A stretch of 64,000 nucleotides of DNA, from assembly GCA_022575985.1 (NCBI GenBank), contig JAKSXM010000272.1:2728001-2792000 (forward strand), given 5' to 3'. Positions 33,567 through 46,266 of this stretch are shown one piece after another. The stretch is from Anagrus nilaparvatae. Taxonomy: Eukaryota; Arthropoda; Insecta; Hymenoptera; Mymaridae. Numbering within the stretch: the first letter of the stretch is position 1; the number at the start of each line of letters is the position of its first letter. The notes beneath the pieces are model-generated. The model did no database searches. It was given only the letters and a program-made list of their open reading frames with translations, and had not been told where the DNA came from. Made by a program: the position numbers and the translations under genes.

Positions 33567-36140
33567 TAAATTATCTTTTTTATTTTATAATTCAGTCTAT
33601 TACTTTCCTTTCAAAAACCTATTAAAATTTATTAACAATTACATTGAAATGTTTGAATAACATATATATTTTACATACCATTTAAAAAAAAACTTAACTT
33701 GACATTTAAATAATTTTTTTTAAATTACTTAGATGTATAAAATTTATTATTTTATATCATAAAATTGAAAAATTATGCGTCTGTACACTGTTAAAACTTT
33801 TTTTATACTAAGTAATAATATTGTTGATATCTGAGCAATAAATATTATTTTACAAATTTATTAAGGATTAAGGATTTACTAAGAGGGTATGTTTATTCAT
33901 AGACTTTTAAGAACTATAAAAATTAATGCTTTACTAATGGGTTTAAATTCTTTTCGCGATATATAACACTGTATTATTTTGAATATTGAGAGTTATTAAC
34001 TAACATTTTTTTTCTTTTTTTTAATTGTTTTTCCAACTTATTTTACTATCGTTATATATATTATATTATATCGTTACATTAAAAAGGTTAAAAGAAATAC
34101 TATATATTTTATGTAAAAAATTACATATATATATACATACTAGGAGGTACAACCCCCTGCGCGCTTCACGCGCCAAACCCCCCTATAGTAATTAGAATAC
34201 TGAGTTAGTTATAAGAACAACAAAAATTTGGAAATTTTACAAATATGAGGTTAGAATTACAATTCTAACCAGAACCATGGTGATATTTACATAATTAATT
34301 TAAATCGCAAAACTTTATTGTGTAATCATAAACATCGATTCCGGTTACGTTTAAAAGTTATTTTTCTCCTAGTAGTTGCAAAAGATACTACTATTTCTAT
34401 TATTTTTAATTTTGTTGCCGCCTTAATTAATTTATAATAATAAAAACGAAGTTTTGCGAGAAGTAGCCTAGGTCTCATGTGAAAGAAAAATCATTTTAGG
34501 TAAGAGGTCTTTTGCAACAGCGACTGCTTGGACCAAAAAGACAATTTTCGCCTAAGAGGACTATTTTGGCTAAGGTCTCATACAATATAACTGTTGGAGT
34601 AAAAAGAACCACTTTTCCCCAAAAAGTCCATTTACGATAATAGGCTTAGCATAACAGCAACGGCTAAGGCTTAAGGGTCTAGTTTGGTAATTTGCTTTAC
34701 AATTAACGGAAATATTACGATTAGAAAATAAAAAAAATTATCTAAGATTTGAAATATAAGATGAAATAAATTATCTTGTATCTGAAATAGAATAATTTCG
34801 ATATGCGCTATATTCAGGCGGCCGTATGTTTTTATTTACAAAGGTTATAAAACCTTAGTAAACATATAATTAATATTTGTATTTTCGCGGTATCAAGACC
34901 ATTTAATAAGAATAAGGCAGAAAGTAAGTCAACTTAGTTAATCGAGATTTATCAAAAGATTTAATTAATGGCATCATGACTTTACTAACCTCTAAAAAAC
35001 CATATTAAACCTTTAATATTTAGTAAGCTTATAATTTATAAAAATATATTTTTGAAACATAATGGATGCTTTTGGAGACAATTTTGTGAAAGAATCTAAA
35101 ATAGATCGCAGATTTTCTTGCTCGAGAACAAGATCAATCAGCAGGAATCAAAGCTGAAATCCCTCTAGAAAAACCAATTTTATCAAATGGTCTTGGTACT
35201 ATTTTAAAAATTTTTAATTATTATTATAGCTTCATTTTCTTAAAAAATATAGATGTGGAAGAAGAAATAAAGAAAGAAAACTGAAGAGAATCAGCAAAAA
35301 AACTGCTAGACAATTGGAACTATGGTTATTAGCAATATCCTCATTAGCAATAACAAATAGTTTTTAATAGTCTATACGTCCATAGAACTAGCGAATTGAC
35401 ACGAATAGTTAAGTTACATGATTTTATTGATTGAAGATCAAAAAATCTTCTACCGCCTGTTAAAGCAAAAATAAAAAAGTATTAAGGACTGAATTCTAAA
35501 TTTCTAAATTGTTGATTCTTTAACGTCTGGTATGGATTTAATATTATAATTTTATAAATATAGATTTTTATAGACTTAAATTTCGTTAGTAATATACCAA
35601 ATGTCAAAATAATTTCAGTTGTATTCATGGTGTTTGAAGTAGATCATCAAAATTTATATTGTTAACAAAAAAAATTTTTTTTTTTTAACACTCAAACTCT
35701 GTAATTTTTAAAAAATTGCTTAATAGGTAAACTTTTTCTTTTTTAAAAAATTTAAATGTAAATGTTTTTACATTTAATTGTAAATTTAAGTGTTATTTAC
35801 TTGTCTAAAAACAAAATTTGATACACAATTATAACAATGTAACATTATAGCCTATTATAGATACAACAATATAAAAAAATTTTTTTTCAAATAATTTGTA
35901 TGTGCAATAATAATATAAAAGTTAACAGCATTTTAATAGCAGTACTAAGTATAGTAGTACAAGCGATAGCATTCAATAATTAGAATTTAGTCAATACTAG
36001 CAAGTAATAAATAAATAACATAGTATATATATCAACTCATTTCAAATAATATATATCAACTCAAAGATATATAACATTTAAGATAACGTCATCAATTGCA
36101 TAATTCTAGCCTATGTCACAATTTTATATGTTAAGTGCAC
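33567..36140. other. no gene; hairpin motif and one dispersed repeat
   Basis: AT-rich. Holds a GC-rich double hairpin at 34144-34190 (partner of 19981-20020) and the repeat at 35390-35640. A 31-codon frame after ATG 35062 (MDAFGDNFVKESKID) looks coding but is too short to name. Confidence 0.5.
35390..35640 (-). repeat. 250-bp dispersed repeat, copy A
   Basis: The reverse complement of this segment reappears at 48019-48262 with few differences (cues 'ttttgatcttcaatcaataa', 'ttcaaacaccatgaatacaa'). Oriented as at 48019, an acceptor-like 'tttgctttaacag' is followed by an open stretch GGGRFFDLQSIKSCNLTIRV, so the repeat may contain an exon of an unrecognised element. Confidence 0.65.
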
Positions 36141-36149
36141 TTAACGACC

Positions 36150-38690
36150 GAACCGTCATATGTATGACTTAAGGTTTTCAAATGAGCAATTAAGGCTGTC
36201 ATGAAGGAGTTTAAGGAAAGAAGTAACCTTATTTTAGAAGGGAGTGAATTCCAGCTTTTTGTACCTTGTTCTTGAAAGGAGGAATTTCCATTTCATTTTT
36301 CAAGATCAGGCATATCCAATTCACGAGTTAGTAGATCACCTCTTGCTGTTTCTTTTGGGACGTATTTAACAAATATATGAGTCAAATATTCAGGTCTATG
36401 TAAGCGAAGAATTTTGTACAAGATTATCAATGTAAAACACATTCTACGCATGTAACAAATTAACCACCCTAGTCTTCATCTATATGGAGTGATATGATAG
36501 TCCCTACGAACCCCAAAAATATACCTTAAACAAGAGTTACTCATCCTCTGAATTCTGTCATGTAAGTTTGTCGAACAGTCAAAGTATTCAACAGAACAAA
36601 AGTCCAAATGAGGAACAACTAGGGCCTGTACAAGTTTGATACGTAGAGCTTCCGTTGTACATTGCCTGATAAACCTGAGTGTGTAGAGGATTCTATTAAC
36701 TTTCTTACCTATTGATGATATATGCGCTTTCCAATTTAATTTGTTATCAAGTATAACTCCCAGGCTTTTTACTTCCTTAACAAAAGGAACAGTAATTCCT
36801 TCTCTTATTTTAACACCAGGAAGCTTCAGTTTTTCTATTTGGTCTACATAGTAGCTTGTACCAAAATAGATTGCCTTTGTTTTATCAGTGTTAAGTCTCA
36901 AAGATACAGTTTTTGCCCAGTGATTGAAATTTTAGGCTGCTAATGATACTTTATTAGTAGCTTCATGTATATTCTCAGGTGACGTTTGTATGTATATTGG
37001 TAAATCATCTGCGTATAGTAGATGATAAATTTCATCATGGAGATATTGTTTAACGTCATTAACGTAAATACAAAACAGGAGAGGTCCTAAAACAGACCTC
37101 TGCGGAACACCAAGATTGACTTCAAGTGGGTCAGAGGTTGATGACTTATAAGTAACTTGCAGTTGTCAACATTGAAGGTAGGATTTGATCCACAGTAAGG
37201 CATTTTTCGAAAAACCCATTGATTTCAATTTTCCAATCAACTTAGAAGGCGATATGGAATCAAAAGCCTTACTGAAGTCAAATTACAGAAGTAGTGTCAT
37301 AAGTCTTTTATCTCTACCAGATCGTATGTCCTTTGTAAGCTTTATTAAAGTCGTCTCACATTTACTGTAAGGTCGAAAACCAGTCTGTAGTGGGTCAAGC
37401 AGTTTGTTTTCCTGTAAGTAACTAGTTATTTGGTCATGAGCCAGTTTTTCAAGTACCTTTGCTAGGAAGCATAGCAAAGCTACTAGTCAAAAATCTGATG
37501 GTGAGGAAGTAGCAGAAGTCTTTTTAATGGCCACTAATAATGATCTTTTCCACGTTGTGGGAAAAGCTGCACCTATCAATGATTCATTGAAAAGCTTGAC
37601 TAGATAAAGACCAACTGTGGGAAGTGATTTTGCAATGACTCGGTGAGGTATCTCATCAGTACCAATGGCCTGTGATGAAAAGTGAGCCACCGCTAAGATG
37701 ACATCATTCAAGCTAACCTCTTTAAAATTAAAGCCATTATGAGATGCTGAGTCATTTCATTTGTCATGTCAAGATTCTCTGTTTGTGATGTTTAAACACC
37801 CGCAAAGTATGCTTTTAGAGTGTCTAGAGAAAAACCATGAAGATCACTGCGAGGTATCGGTATTAATCCCAAGTTTCTCATTTCGCGCCATATGCCACAG
37901 TTGCTGTCAATTGCTTCTTCAAGTTTATTGCGTATAAATTTATTATGGGCTGAATCCAAAAGAGCCTCTATTTCTTCAGTGATCCGAAGTACTTCATCTA
38001 AAAGAGAGGTGTTTTTTGAGTTAAGGTAGCGTGGCTCAATAGTTTTCCGTTTGTTTTTTAGAAATTGTAGGTTATCATTAATCCAAGGTTGTTTTGTTTT
38101 TCTACGATTGACTGTCTTAAGATGTGCTAGTGTGTCAATTGCATCCTGTAAGTTTTTACTAGAGACTGTATATTAGGTGTAGTAAAATCCGACCAATCCG
38201 GCCAAGTCAGTATCTCATTGATAGCTTCAGGTGTTATTTCTTTAAGTTTACGATAAAAAAATGTCTCTTTAAGAGGCTTAGGCATAAATATCACTATATT
38301 TGCATCAATAAGGTTATGATCACTCAGAAAAGGAGGGATATTGTTAGAGTAATTACGAACTACGTCATTACTGTCTGTACATATAATTTCAATCCAGGTT
38401 TTGCAGATACTAAAGCCTGGTGGACGTTGCGTTGCACAGTGGTTAATTACCTGCAATGATAACTCATTAATTACGTCTTTTACTGGTAATGTGCTGTTTC
38501 TGTCAATGAGTAAGTCAATGTTCAGATCTCCCATAACAACCTTGTGACTGTAATTTTAGCAAAAATCGCGTAAATTTGTCGAAAATTGAGAATCTGCTTT
38601 AAAGGGTACATAAGATGGACGATAAATTAAACAAACAAAAATTGGAGGAATTTCAACATCTGTGATACGACATGATCTATATCGTTAGTG
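36150..38690 (-). pseudogene. non-LTR retrotransposon ORF2 (copy 3): endonuclease plus reverse transcriptase
   Basis: Longest copy of the family also at 96-971 and 6279-7010. Right to left: the C-terminal half of an apurinic-type endonuclease (FVCLIYRPSYVPF, VVMGDLNIDLL with its Asp/Asn, and LSDHNLIDANIV with the catalytic SDH), then a linker and the reverse transcriptase: LLDPLQTGFRPYSKCETT, FDFSKAFDSISPSKLIGKL, GVPQRSVLGPLLFCIYVNDV (usual Gly replaced by Arg), HLLYADDLPIYIQT with both Asp, LRLNTDKTKAIYFGTSYYV, and degenerate C-terminal sequence to 36150. At least six stops or shifts. The endonuclease N-terminus is missing, so it is 5' truncated near 38690. CR1/Jockey-group by motif. Confidence 0.9.
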
Positions 38691-39308
38691 CTAAATAGTT
38701 TTTGCTACGCTGCAGTAGCAATATTTTTTTAACTAAGCTACATGACTTTAATCAAGGTATTAGTGAAGGATATTTTGATGCTAGAGATGCATTGTTACCT
38801 CGAGTATAAACTAATCTAACACTAATAATGTCATCTCTATTAAATGACGGAATGATGCCACAAATAATCGCAAGAGAAATGATTTGAGATCATGGTCAGA
38901 AGAAAGCTTCATAAACCCACTGTTAAATATTACACTGTATAATAATACAAATATTAATATAAGTTTATAAGTATGCGTGCGTGTGTGCACAGAGAGAGCA
39001 CAGAGTGTAAGCGCGTGCCTTTAGAAACGGCGCACAGTGCCGGCAGTCTTAGGACAATAGTCCAAGTAGCAACACACATTTTTATATAATAAAGTTTCAT
39101 AGTTAATTTGCTACTTAAATTAATATATTTTTTAGTAAGTTATTTTATTTCATCATCACCAAAATCCTAGTTTATCACACTTTATACAGTCCACTACTCA
39201 GCTATTGAACACCCACTTATATAAATCTCCTGATCTTCAATACGAGACTCATTAGTGTTAATGTTGGGAGTGTGAGTCGGGGAGGGGTTGTGAAATGAGG
39301 AATGGAGA
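38691..39308. other. no gene seen
   Basis: No coding frame. A GC-richer patch at 38975-39060 with GTGTG/GCGCG stretches is not recognised. Confidence 0.5.
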
Positions 39309-39376
39309 AATTGTTATTATTATTATTGTTATAATTATTATTACTGTAAAAAATATTATTATTATTACCAACATTA
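39309..39376. repeat. ATT/TAT microsatellite
   Basis: Imperfect TTA/ATT triplets at the insertion point of the R1-like element, next to its poly(A) tail. Confidence 0.8.
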
Positions 39377-39480
39377 TTTTTTTTTTTTTTTTTTTTTTTT
39401 TTTTGTCAAGGAAATCTTGTGAATCAGACATGGAGAACGCGGTCGCCGGCTTCGCCCCAGATTCTTACTGGGTAAACACA

Positions 39481-41527
39481 CTATAAACTCCCCTGCGCTT
39501 GTTTGCCCCAAACCGGAACTCCCTTTTCAGGTGTAACTTTCAAGTTTGGGATGCGCAGCCTAGGCAACTGGCCGCTGCCTTCCGCCAGCCTAGTGACAGG
39601 AGAGCTATCTAAGATAGAAAGCTCTCCTCCTTTTTCTTCAACAAGGTGGCCCTTACGTACTCTACTACTTTGTTCCAATTTTCAGAACTCCGTAGCATTT
39701 TCGGAACCACCGTCTCCGGCCTCCAAATCGGGAAGAACAGCACTCCTCTGTTGCCACAGTATGCCAATAATTCAACATTGCACGGAAGTACCCGTGTCTA
39801 GTTAAAAATTGGGTGAGGTAAAAATCCACCTCCCTATGTTGTCGTCCAGTCCATTCCTGCAATCTGAAATCAGTGTGCGCGTCCATCGGGTATTTTCCTC
39901 TTCATCTTTTTCCCAACGTTTCTGCCATTCTTCCATAGAGCTGGAGCGGGCACGAGTGGATGCCACTTCACAGTCCTCTACACTAAATGTATTTCCGTAA
40001 ATGTATTTCCGCTCCAACGCTACCAGGTCGATGGGTATGACCGATGATACTACCTAGATTGCCTCAAGCAATACCGTATGGTACGCGCAGGCGATCCTCA
40101 GGGCCGCTTGCCGCTGCACAGACGATATTTTATGTCTGTACTTGGCAATTTTGGTAATACCCGCCCAGATCTCGGATCCGTAAAGCAGGACAGAGTTGAC
40201 AACAGACATAAACAATCTTCGCTTCCCTGGTTTGGGCCCTCCTATGTTGGCCATGAGCCTTGACAAGGAGGCTGCGACCAACGCGGCCTTCTCACTCGAC
40301 CTCTGAAATTGTTCCCAGAAGTTCAGCTTTTTATCAAGTAGAACTCCCAAGTACTTAACGATGTCTTGGCACTGTCCGTGGAAATTGTTGTTTGGGATCG
40401 CGAGCTGGAGCTCGTATTCACCCATCCAGAGGTTGATCTGTCTCGTGACTAGATTCAACCTCTCCTGGGTTATCTATATGTCTCTGTCGGTGATGGTCAG
40501 GGCCACGTCGTCTATGTACCCGATCAGGGAAGCTCTTTCCGGGAGGTGAACGCGCAACAGGCCATCGTTAAAGGCATTCCACAGGTCCAGTCCAAGAACC
40601 GAAACTTGGGCGATGCCCGCACTTTGTCGCCTGCCACTGAACGTCCCGTAGAGCAGTCTCCAGTCCCGCAGGTAATCCTTTAGTACGTTACCCAGATACC
40701 TTGGTATCCGGAAATCGAACTCGAGGGACCGGATCATGTCATCCCACCTGGCCGAGTTAAAAGCGTTTTTGACGTTCAGCGTTACCAGAAGGACGTCCTT
40801 GCGAATTGCTGGCCGCTTTTCCCTCTCAGCCTCTACAGTATCCACGACACGCCGGATGGCGTTTATCGTGGAATGCTCTTCACGAAAACCATGCTGCTCC
40901 TCAGAGAGACCACCGCCCTCCTCGATTGCTGTTCTGAGCCTTGCCCGGAACATGCTCTCCATCACCTCATCAATGGTATTTAACATACACAAAGGTCTGT
41001 AAGATGTTGGAGAGTCCGGGGCTCCCCCCTTACCCTTGTTCAAGAGCACGAGATGTGCCACCTTCCACTGCTTTGGGAACACTCCAGCCACGAAACACGC
41101 ATTGAACATGCTTAACAGGATACCAAGGACTACTTTGACCGCTCTTTTGAGCACTTCCGCTGGTATCCCGTCCGGCCCCGGCGCCTTGCCATTTTTCATG
41201 GTCATGGTAATCTGAAAGGCTTCCTTCCTTTTCCTATACCTGCGCCTTTCCACTTTGGAAGGAACTTTATCCTTATCGTCAGGTTCCTTTGTCTGCTGGG
41301 TCTTCTTGACTCTGTGTTTTTTCTTCCCTTTAGTCTGCCAGTTTTTCTTTCCATGTAGCTTCGGGGGTTGCGCCTCTCTTTCTCGCTCTTTTCCATCAGC
41401 CACTTGCGTTAGCTTAGTTGGTTGGTCCGTTTTTTCAGAAAGGTCATTTCCCAGCTTAAGCTGCTGCCTTTTAAGCTTCCTCTGCTGCTTTCTTTCCTTT
41501 TTGGACCGATGCCTAGGGGCTTCTTAT
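39481..41527 (-). pseudogene. R1-like ORF2: basic N-terminal segment fused to reverse transcriptase
   Basis: The frame 41527-40474 opens with a Lys/Gln-rich segment (KLKRQQLKLGNDLSEKTDQP) more like ORF1 than an endonuclease. It passes straight into the reverse transcriptase: MKNGKAPGPDGIPAEVLKRA, SYRPLCMLNTIDEVMESMF, LSEEQHGFREEHSTINAI, LVTLNVKNAFNSARWDDM (usual first Asp replaced by Asn), LIGYIDDVAL (second and third Asp kept). Other frames carry the rest: KYLGVLLDKKLNF and SVQRQAALRIACAY (40054-40458), and VDFYLTQFLTRHGYFRAML (39665-39886), a hallmark of R1-clade C-termini. The ~220-residue endonuclease that should precede the reverse transcriptase is absent, so an internal deletion joined ORF1 to ORF2. 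Dead by at least three shifts. Confidence 0.85.
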
Positions 41528-41696
41528 CTTCATTCTTGTTGGGGGAGGTCCCAGGGTTATCCTGAGGCCGCCCTCCTTGGTGTCGTTAGGTTCCACCTTT
41601 GAGTCATCTTCCTTGTTGCGACGTTCTACCCCGCAGGTTGATTCTCTTTTGGTGGCCGCTTTACTTTATTCTGCTCCACCTGCTTTTGTTATAGTT

Positions 41697-42400
41697 CTAG
41701 CAGCTTTCTGTCTTCTTTTGTTCGTGGAGCAGTTTCTCTTTTTGTCGCCGCTCTTTTTCCTCCTGTTCCAGTCGTACTTTCTCCTTCTTCCTCTGCTCTT
41801 GTTCCTTCCTCTGGTTTTCTTGAAGCAGCATTTTCCTTCTTTCCTCTTCCTGGAGCTCCGCGTTGTTCTGCTGCTCCACCACAGATTTAGCTATGTTGCT
41901 AGAGTTGCTGTGGTTCTTCTTGGGGATCCTTTTCCTATCTTGTCTTGACTCTGGAGAGTTCTCCTCAGAGGAAGACGATCGGTTTCTCTTTGTCTGCTGT
42001 TTATGTTCTGCTTTTTTAAGAGCAGACTCAATATCTTGCGTTTCCACATGCAGTCTTTTCGTTATTAGCTCAAGTTGAATGAGCACATTGCCGAAGAGAT
42101 TTACTCCATTTTTAATTGGCATGCCTCAATTTTTTTGTACAGATGTACAGTGATGTGACATGCTGCGATGAGCTTCCATCATTTTCTTATGGTGTTTTTC
42201 CAAACACTGTACAACCTCCTTCAGAACAGATATGTGGTGAAGGAAGGCATTAGGCTTTTCGTCCACTGCTTGATCAAAGGCCTGGTCTGTGTCAAGACTA
42301 CCAGTGCCATATGCTAAGCTCTGCAGATATTTAAGGCTGTCCGCATAGCTTGGCTTTTCAGTATTGCGAGTCCTACAGATCTGATGTCTCTGACATAATA
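41697..42400 (-). pseudogene. R1-like ORF1 (gag-like) remnant
   Basis: Two frames. The upstream one (about 42380-42124) reads KPSYADSLKYLQSLAYGTGS then LDTDQAFDQAVDEKPNAF and ends at a TGA. The next (42122-41697) reads NVLIQLELITKRLHVETQDI then a very charged coiled-coil-like tail (EEERRKMLLQENQRKEQEQR). Order and orientation fit ORF1 of the element at 39377-42420. No zinc knuckles seen. Assignment rests mainly on position and composition. Confidence 0.55.
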
Positions 42401-42420
42401 TGATATTTTACCCGTCGTAT

Positions 42421-43161
42421 TAACAGGATCCTCATAGGCCATTCCTAGCGATTGGTCAAGATCCCAATGATTCTTATAAAAGTAAGATTACTTCCACAGA
42501 TGATCAAATGATAACCAGGTGAAAACAGCACGTGCCCTTCTATCATTCGATTTGCACTGCAAGAAAGAATGCGACATCCACCCAAACATCTGCTCCTGGG
42601 ACTTTCACACCTGTGCAATTTAATTAAATTTTAGGTTAGTCAGGGAAGCGCTGGACAAAAAAAGCTTCTTGACTAGTCATGGAGCGAGCGCCCCAGGGCT
42701 CACCGAAATCAGGGATCCTATGATCAGTCAAGTCCGTGCCCAACACCTGCAGCTGCAAGGGTTTATCTGATAATTACTTCAAGCCTTACGTCCCGAAGTT
42801 ATTGGCTGCAACACATATATCACATTTAAAGTAAACAGTTTTTTGTTTAGACAGAAACACATGCAGCCAATCCCAGCGAACTTTTCAGCTCTTTTCGTGG
42901 CATTTTCTGAATCCCCCCAACAGACAGCAGGTGAAGGGCACGAACATGAATGAACAAGCAGCAACGATTACCTTGCTCTATAGGGCAAGGCAACATGGCT
43001 GTCGAGCCCTGCTCCAGAGAAGCCCCAACCATACGTGCCATTCATCATATTAATATACTAATGTCAATAGCATTAGTGTATAGTATAATTAAAAATTAAA
43101 GCTGCCTTTAGTGACATCTGAATTAGAGGAAATTTATGCCCCGTTCGCAGACGCCTTCCTA
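42421..43161. other. GC-richer sequence without a supported gene
   Basis: Composition like the R1-like element to its left, possibly its 5' part. Short open frames occur on both strands but none shows a known motif. Confidence 0.4.
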
Positions 43162-43430
43162 CACCGAAAAAAAAAGGAGTAATCTGCAATGCCGACGTCA
43201 CTTCTGCTTTATCGAATTAAGAGATTGTAGTTGTATTGTAAATCAAAACGTGTGAAATCTTGGCTGGGACTGCGGTTTTCTCTATCTGGGGTTTCTGAAG
43301 CGCCGGCTTAGTAAAGAGACATATACTGGGACGGCTGCTTCGCCCGATCGGAGTAATTACAACCTCGAGTACAGCGCCACAACTAATGTGTCAGGTGGGG
43401 AGAATCAGAAGTGACCTTTTTTATTCGGTG
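43162..43430. mobile_element. 269-bp Tc1/mariner-like miniature element
   Basis: Flanked by TA (43160-43161, 43431-43432), with inverted ends CACCGAAAAAAAAAGG and its near-complement CCTTTTTTATTCGGTG. 'tcacttctg' lies further in on the left (30 bp extra spacing) and directly beside the end on the right. No coding frame. Confidence 0.7.
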
Positions 43431-43824
43431 TAGACAACGCATCCCTCACAGTGAGTTCGAGGTCATCGGGCAAGAAGTGATTCCACCTGGCATCCGAGAG
43501 GGAGCAAGGTGGAGTTAATAAGAAACTTTAACTGTCCACTAAGAGAACCATTTAGGATCTCAGCCAAAAGCCGTAGGCTGAGTGACGCACAGGTACGACG
43601 TGTGCAGGCCTCAGCCTTGGTGAGTGGGTGAATATTCGTATGCAATTAAGCACATCAACAGGGTAGTCACGAGAAGGCAGTTCAATCCCACCTAGAGTTA
43701 TTGACACTAAAGAACCAAACCAGTGGTCTGTAGCTTATACAGCGTCGTGTCCATAAGAAACTCCTACCAGTTCATGGGGCCAACCCATCTCATTCCAGTA
43801 TGTCGGGTATTCACCAAAAATGGT
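43431..43824. other. no gene seen
   Basis: Mixed composition, no convincing frame. Probably the edge of the GC-richer block. Confidence 0.4.
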
Positions 43825-43841
43825 TTATTTCCCAATCACCC

Positions 43842-43874
<33 letters not shown>

Positions 43875-44350
43875 AACTATAATAATTTTGCTTTTTAATG
43901 GAAAAATTATTAGTACTAAGAGGTTGCAGCCTTAAACTGTTTTCTATTAGATTATTATTAAAATTATTAAAAGACTGTGCATTAGTTGTTTTAGTACCTG
44001 TAAAAGTATTAGGCACCAGCGACTGACTAGAATTATGTAAATCAGGGCTTAAATTTAAATTTAAATTAATATTATTACCGTTGCTATTACCACTGCCCCC
44101 GTCATTGTTTTTTATGCTGCTATTACAAAAATCAGTATTTACTGTAAATAATGAGCTTAATTTAGAATTTGTAGTGTAAATATTATAATTAGTAAGATCA
44201 TTATGTAAAATATTAGGTCACAAATTTATATTTGAAATTGATGGAGTAATATTTAAGATATTACTAATTAAAAAGCTTGAATTTAAAGTATTTTGAGTAG
44301 AAGAAATTCAGCAAATTTTATTGTTATTAATATTTAAATAAATATAAGTT
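43825..44350 (-). pseudogene. asparagine-rich low-complexity coding remnant
   Basis: One minus-strand frame runs from about 44350 to the TAA at 43825 with only two internal stops, both TGA: VKNTCKKATYIYLNINNNK, then SSTQNTLNSSFLISNILNI, NNDGGSGNSNGNNINLNLNL, PNTFTGTKTTNAQSFNNF, and a run of ten Asn coded by the ATT repeat at 43847-43876. Asn-rich stretches are common in insect transcription regulators, and the open length in AT-rich DNA argues for real, recently lost coding. The family is not recognised; a retrotransposon ORF1 is an alternative. Confidence 0.4.
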
Positions 44351-44879
44351 GCTTTTTTACATGTGTTTTTCACGGGAACTGTATATTTTTTTTATTCTAT
44401 ACGGCACAACACTTATTATATTTTATTCCAATTTTTTTTGTATTTTTATGTTTTCAAGGTCCATGTACCCAGAGCTACCAAACGTGTAAATATTTACTGC
44501 GCACAAGTAAAATTGTGGGAAGCTTAAAATTAGCTAAAACCGAGGGATAGACTTAAATACGACGATACGCTAAGAAGACAACATAAGAATTTTTTTCTTT
44601 GAAAATTATGAATTTTTGGGACAATATACACCATTTACACCATAAAAAAAAATTTCAAATTTTAAGCCGTATGTTAATACTCAAAGTTTTTAGATGAGCA
44701 AATACACAGTGGACAGTTGGGACATTTTGAACCCAAATGCTCCAGAGATTAGTTCTTTTTTAACTTATCAATATATGCGCAGTTAATTTGGTTAAAAATT
44801 TATTATTAATCAATTTTTTAAAAGAAGAAAAGTACAAAAGAGCTTTCGTTTAAGATATAAGAGGGAGGACACTATGTTT

Positions 44880-45785
44880 ACCGCAATAAATGCAAGTGAG
44901 GTCTCCTTGGATAATCGTAGCACGGCTCTTGTATAATGCAAGCAGGGGCCCCATGCATACTCCAAGTCAATGTTCTATAGGCTAATGCAAGTGGGGTCCC
45001 CTTGGATAATCCTAATATGGCACTTGGATACTGCACGATGGGAACCCTTTGATAATCACGGAACCCTCGGATAATCCAAGCGGAGGCACTTGGATAATGC
45101 AAGTGAGAACCCCTTGGAAAATCCTAGTGCGGCCCTTGGATAATGTCAGCGAGTCTCTTGGATAATGCAAGCGGGTCCCTTGGATAATTGTGGCGCGGCC
45201 CTTGAATAATACAAGCGGGTCACTTGGATAATGCTAGCGAAGATTTCCATGCATACTCCAACCGGATGTTCCCTTGGCTACCTCTAGTGATGTTTCCTTA
45301 CATAATCGCGGCGCGACACTTGGATAATCAAAGTAGAGGCACTTGGATAATGCTAGCGGGGCCCTTGGGTAATGCAAGCGGGACCCTTTGAATAATCGCA
45401 GCGCGTCACCAGGAAAATCCAAGCTGAAGCACTTGGATAATGCTAGACGTTCCCTTGGATAATGCAAGCAGGGAGCGGACGTTCTCACTTGCATTATCCA
45501 AGGGCCCCCGCTTCTATTATATAAGTGCCTCTGCTTGAATTATTCAAGGAGACCTCACTTGCATTAGCCAAGAGAACATCCACTTGGAGTATGCATGGGG
45601 CTCTTTGCTTGAATTATCTAAGGGACCCGCTTGTATTATCCAAAGATCGTATTAGGATTATATAAGGGGACTGCACTTGCATTAGCCTAGAGAACATCCG
45701 CTTGAAATAAGCATGGGGCCCCTGCTTGTATTATCCAAGGGCCGCGCTACGATCATCTAAGGAGACCCCATTTGCATTTATTGCG
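44880..45785. repeat. 'ttggataatgcaag' minisatellite, inverted halves
   Basis: About 25 short units (about 20-30 bp) on the theme CTTGGATAATGCAAGCGGG run forward to about 45480, then about a dozen as reverse complement to 45785. GC content is higher than the surroundings. Units vary between 'aatgcaag', 'aatcctag' and 'aatcgcagcgcg'. Confidence 0.8.
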
Positions 45786-46038
45786 GTAAACATAGTGTCC
45801 TCCCATCTTATATCTGAAATAGAAGCTCTTTTGTACTTTTTTCTATTAAAAAATTAATTAATAGTATATTTTTAAAGACCAAATTAACGGCGCATATATT
45901 GATAAATTAAAAAAAAAATCTCTGAAGCATTTGGGTTCAAAATGTCCAAACCGTCCGCTGTCCTTTTGCTCAACTACAAACGTTGAGTATTATCATACGG
46001 CTTAAAATTTGAACTAAGATTTTTCTGTATGGTGTATA

Positions 46039-46232
46039 TGTTACGGGTAGAGTCCGATCTCTGGATAGTCCTAGGTCTATCCGGATAAACCTAGGACTAT
46101 CTAAGCGGAGTAGGATAAAGTCCGATTCTTGAATTTTTTCATCTTTTTTGTTAAACTTTATTCGGCACCGATTGGATTGTCCTAGGATTATCCAAGAGGC
46201 TTGGATAAAGTCCGATTCGTAAAAAATGTGAA

Positions 46233-46266
<34 letters not shown>

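Larger units (their letters stand above)
39377..42420 (-). mobile_element. R1-like non-LTR retrotransposon, internally deleted
   Basis: A GC-richer block in AT-rich DNA. The minus strand carries ORF1-like sequence (42400-41697), a basic linker fused to reverse transcriptase, and an R1-type C-terminal region, ending in a 28-base poly(A) tail (39377-39404 as T on the plus strand). The endonuclease is missing. The 5' limit is uncertain; GC-richer noncoding sequence continues to about 43800. Confidence 0.8.

Noticed and set aside
39503..41948. Several plus-strand open frames of 60-123 codons
   Set aside because: They are antisense shadows of the GC-richer R1-like element, whose motifs are all on the minus strand.
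44878..45494. Open frames inside the 'ttggataatgcaag' array
   Set aside because: Created by the repeat unit itself; the peptide is just the translated repeat (LDYPRG-type units).
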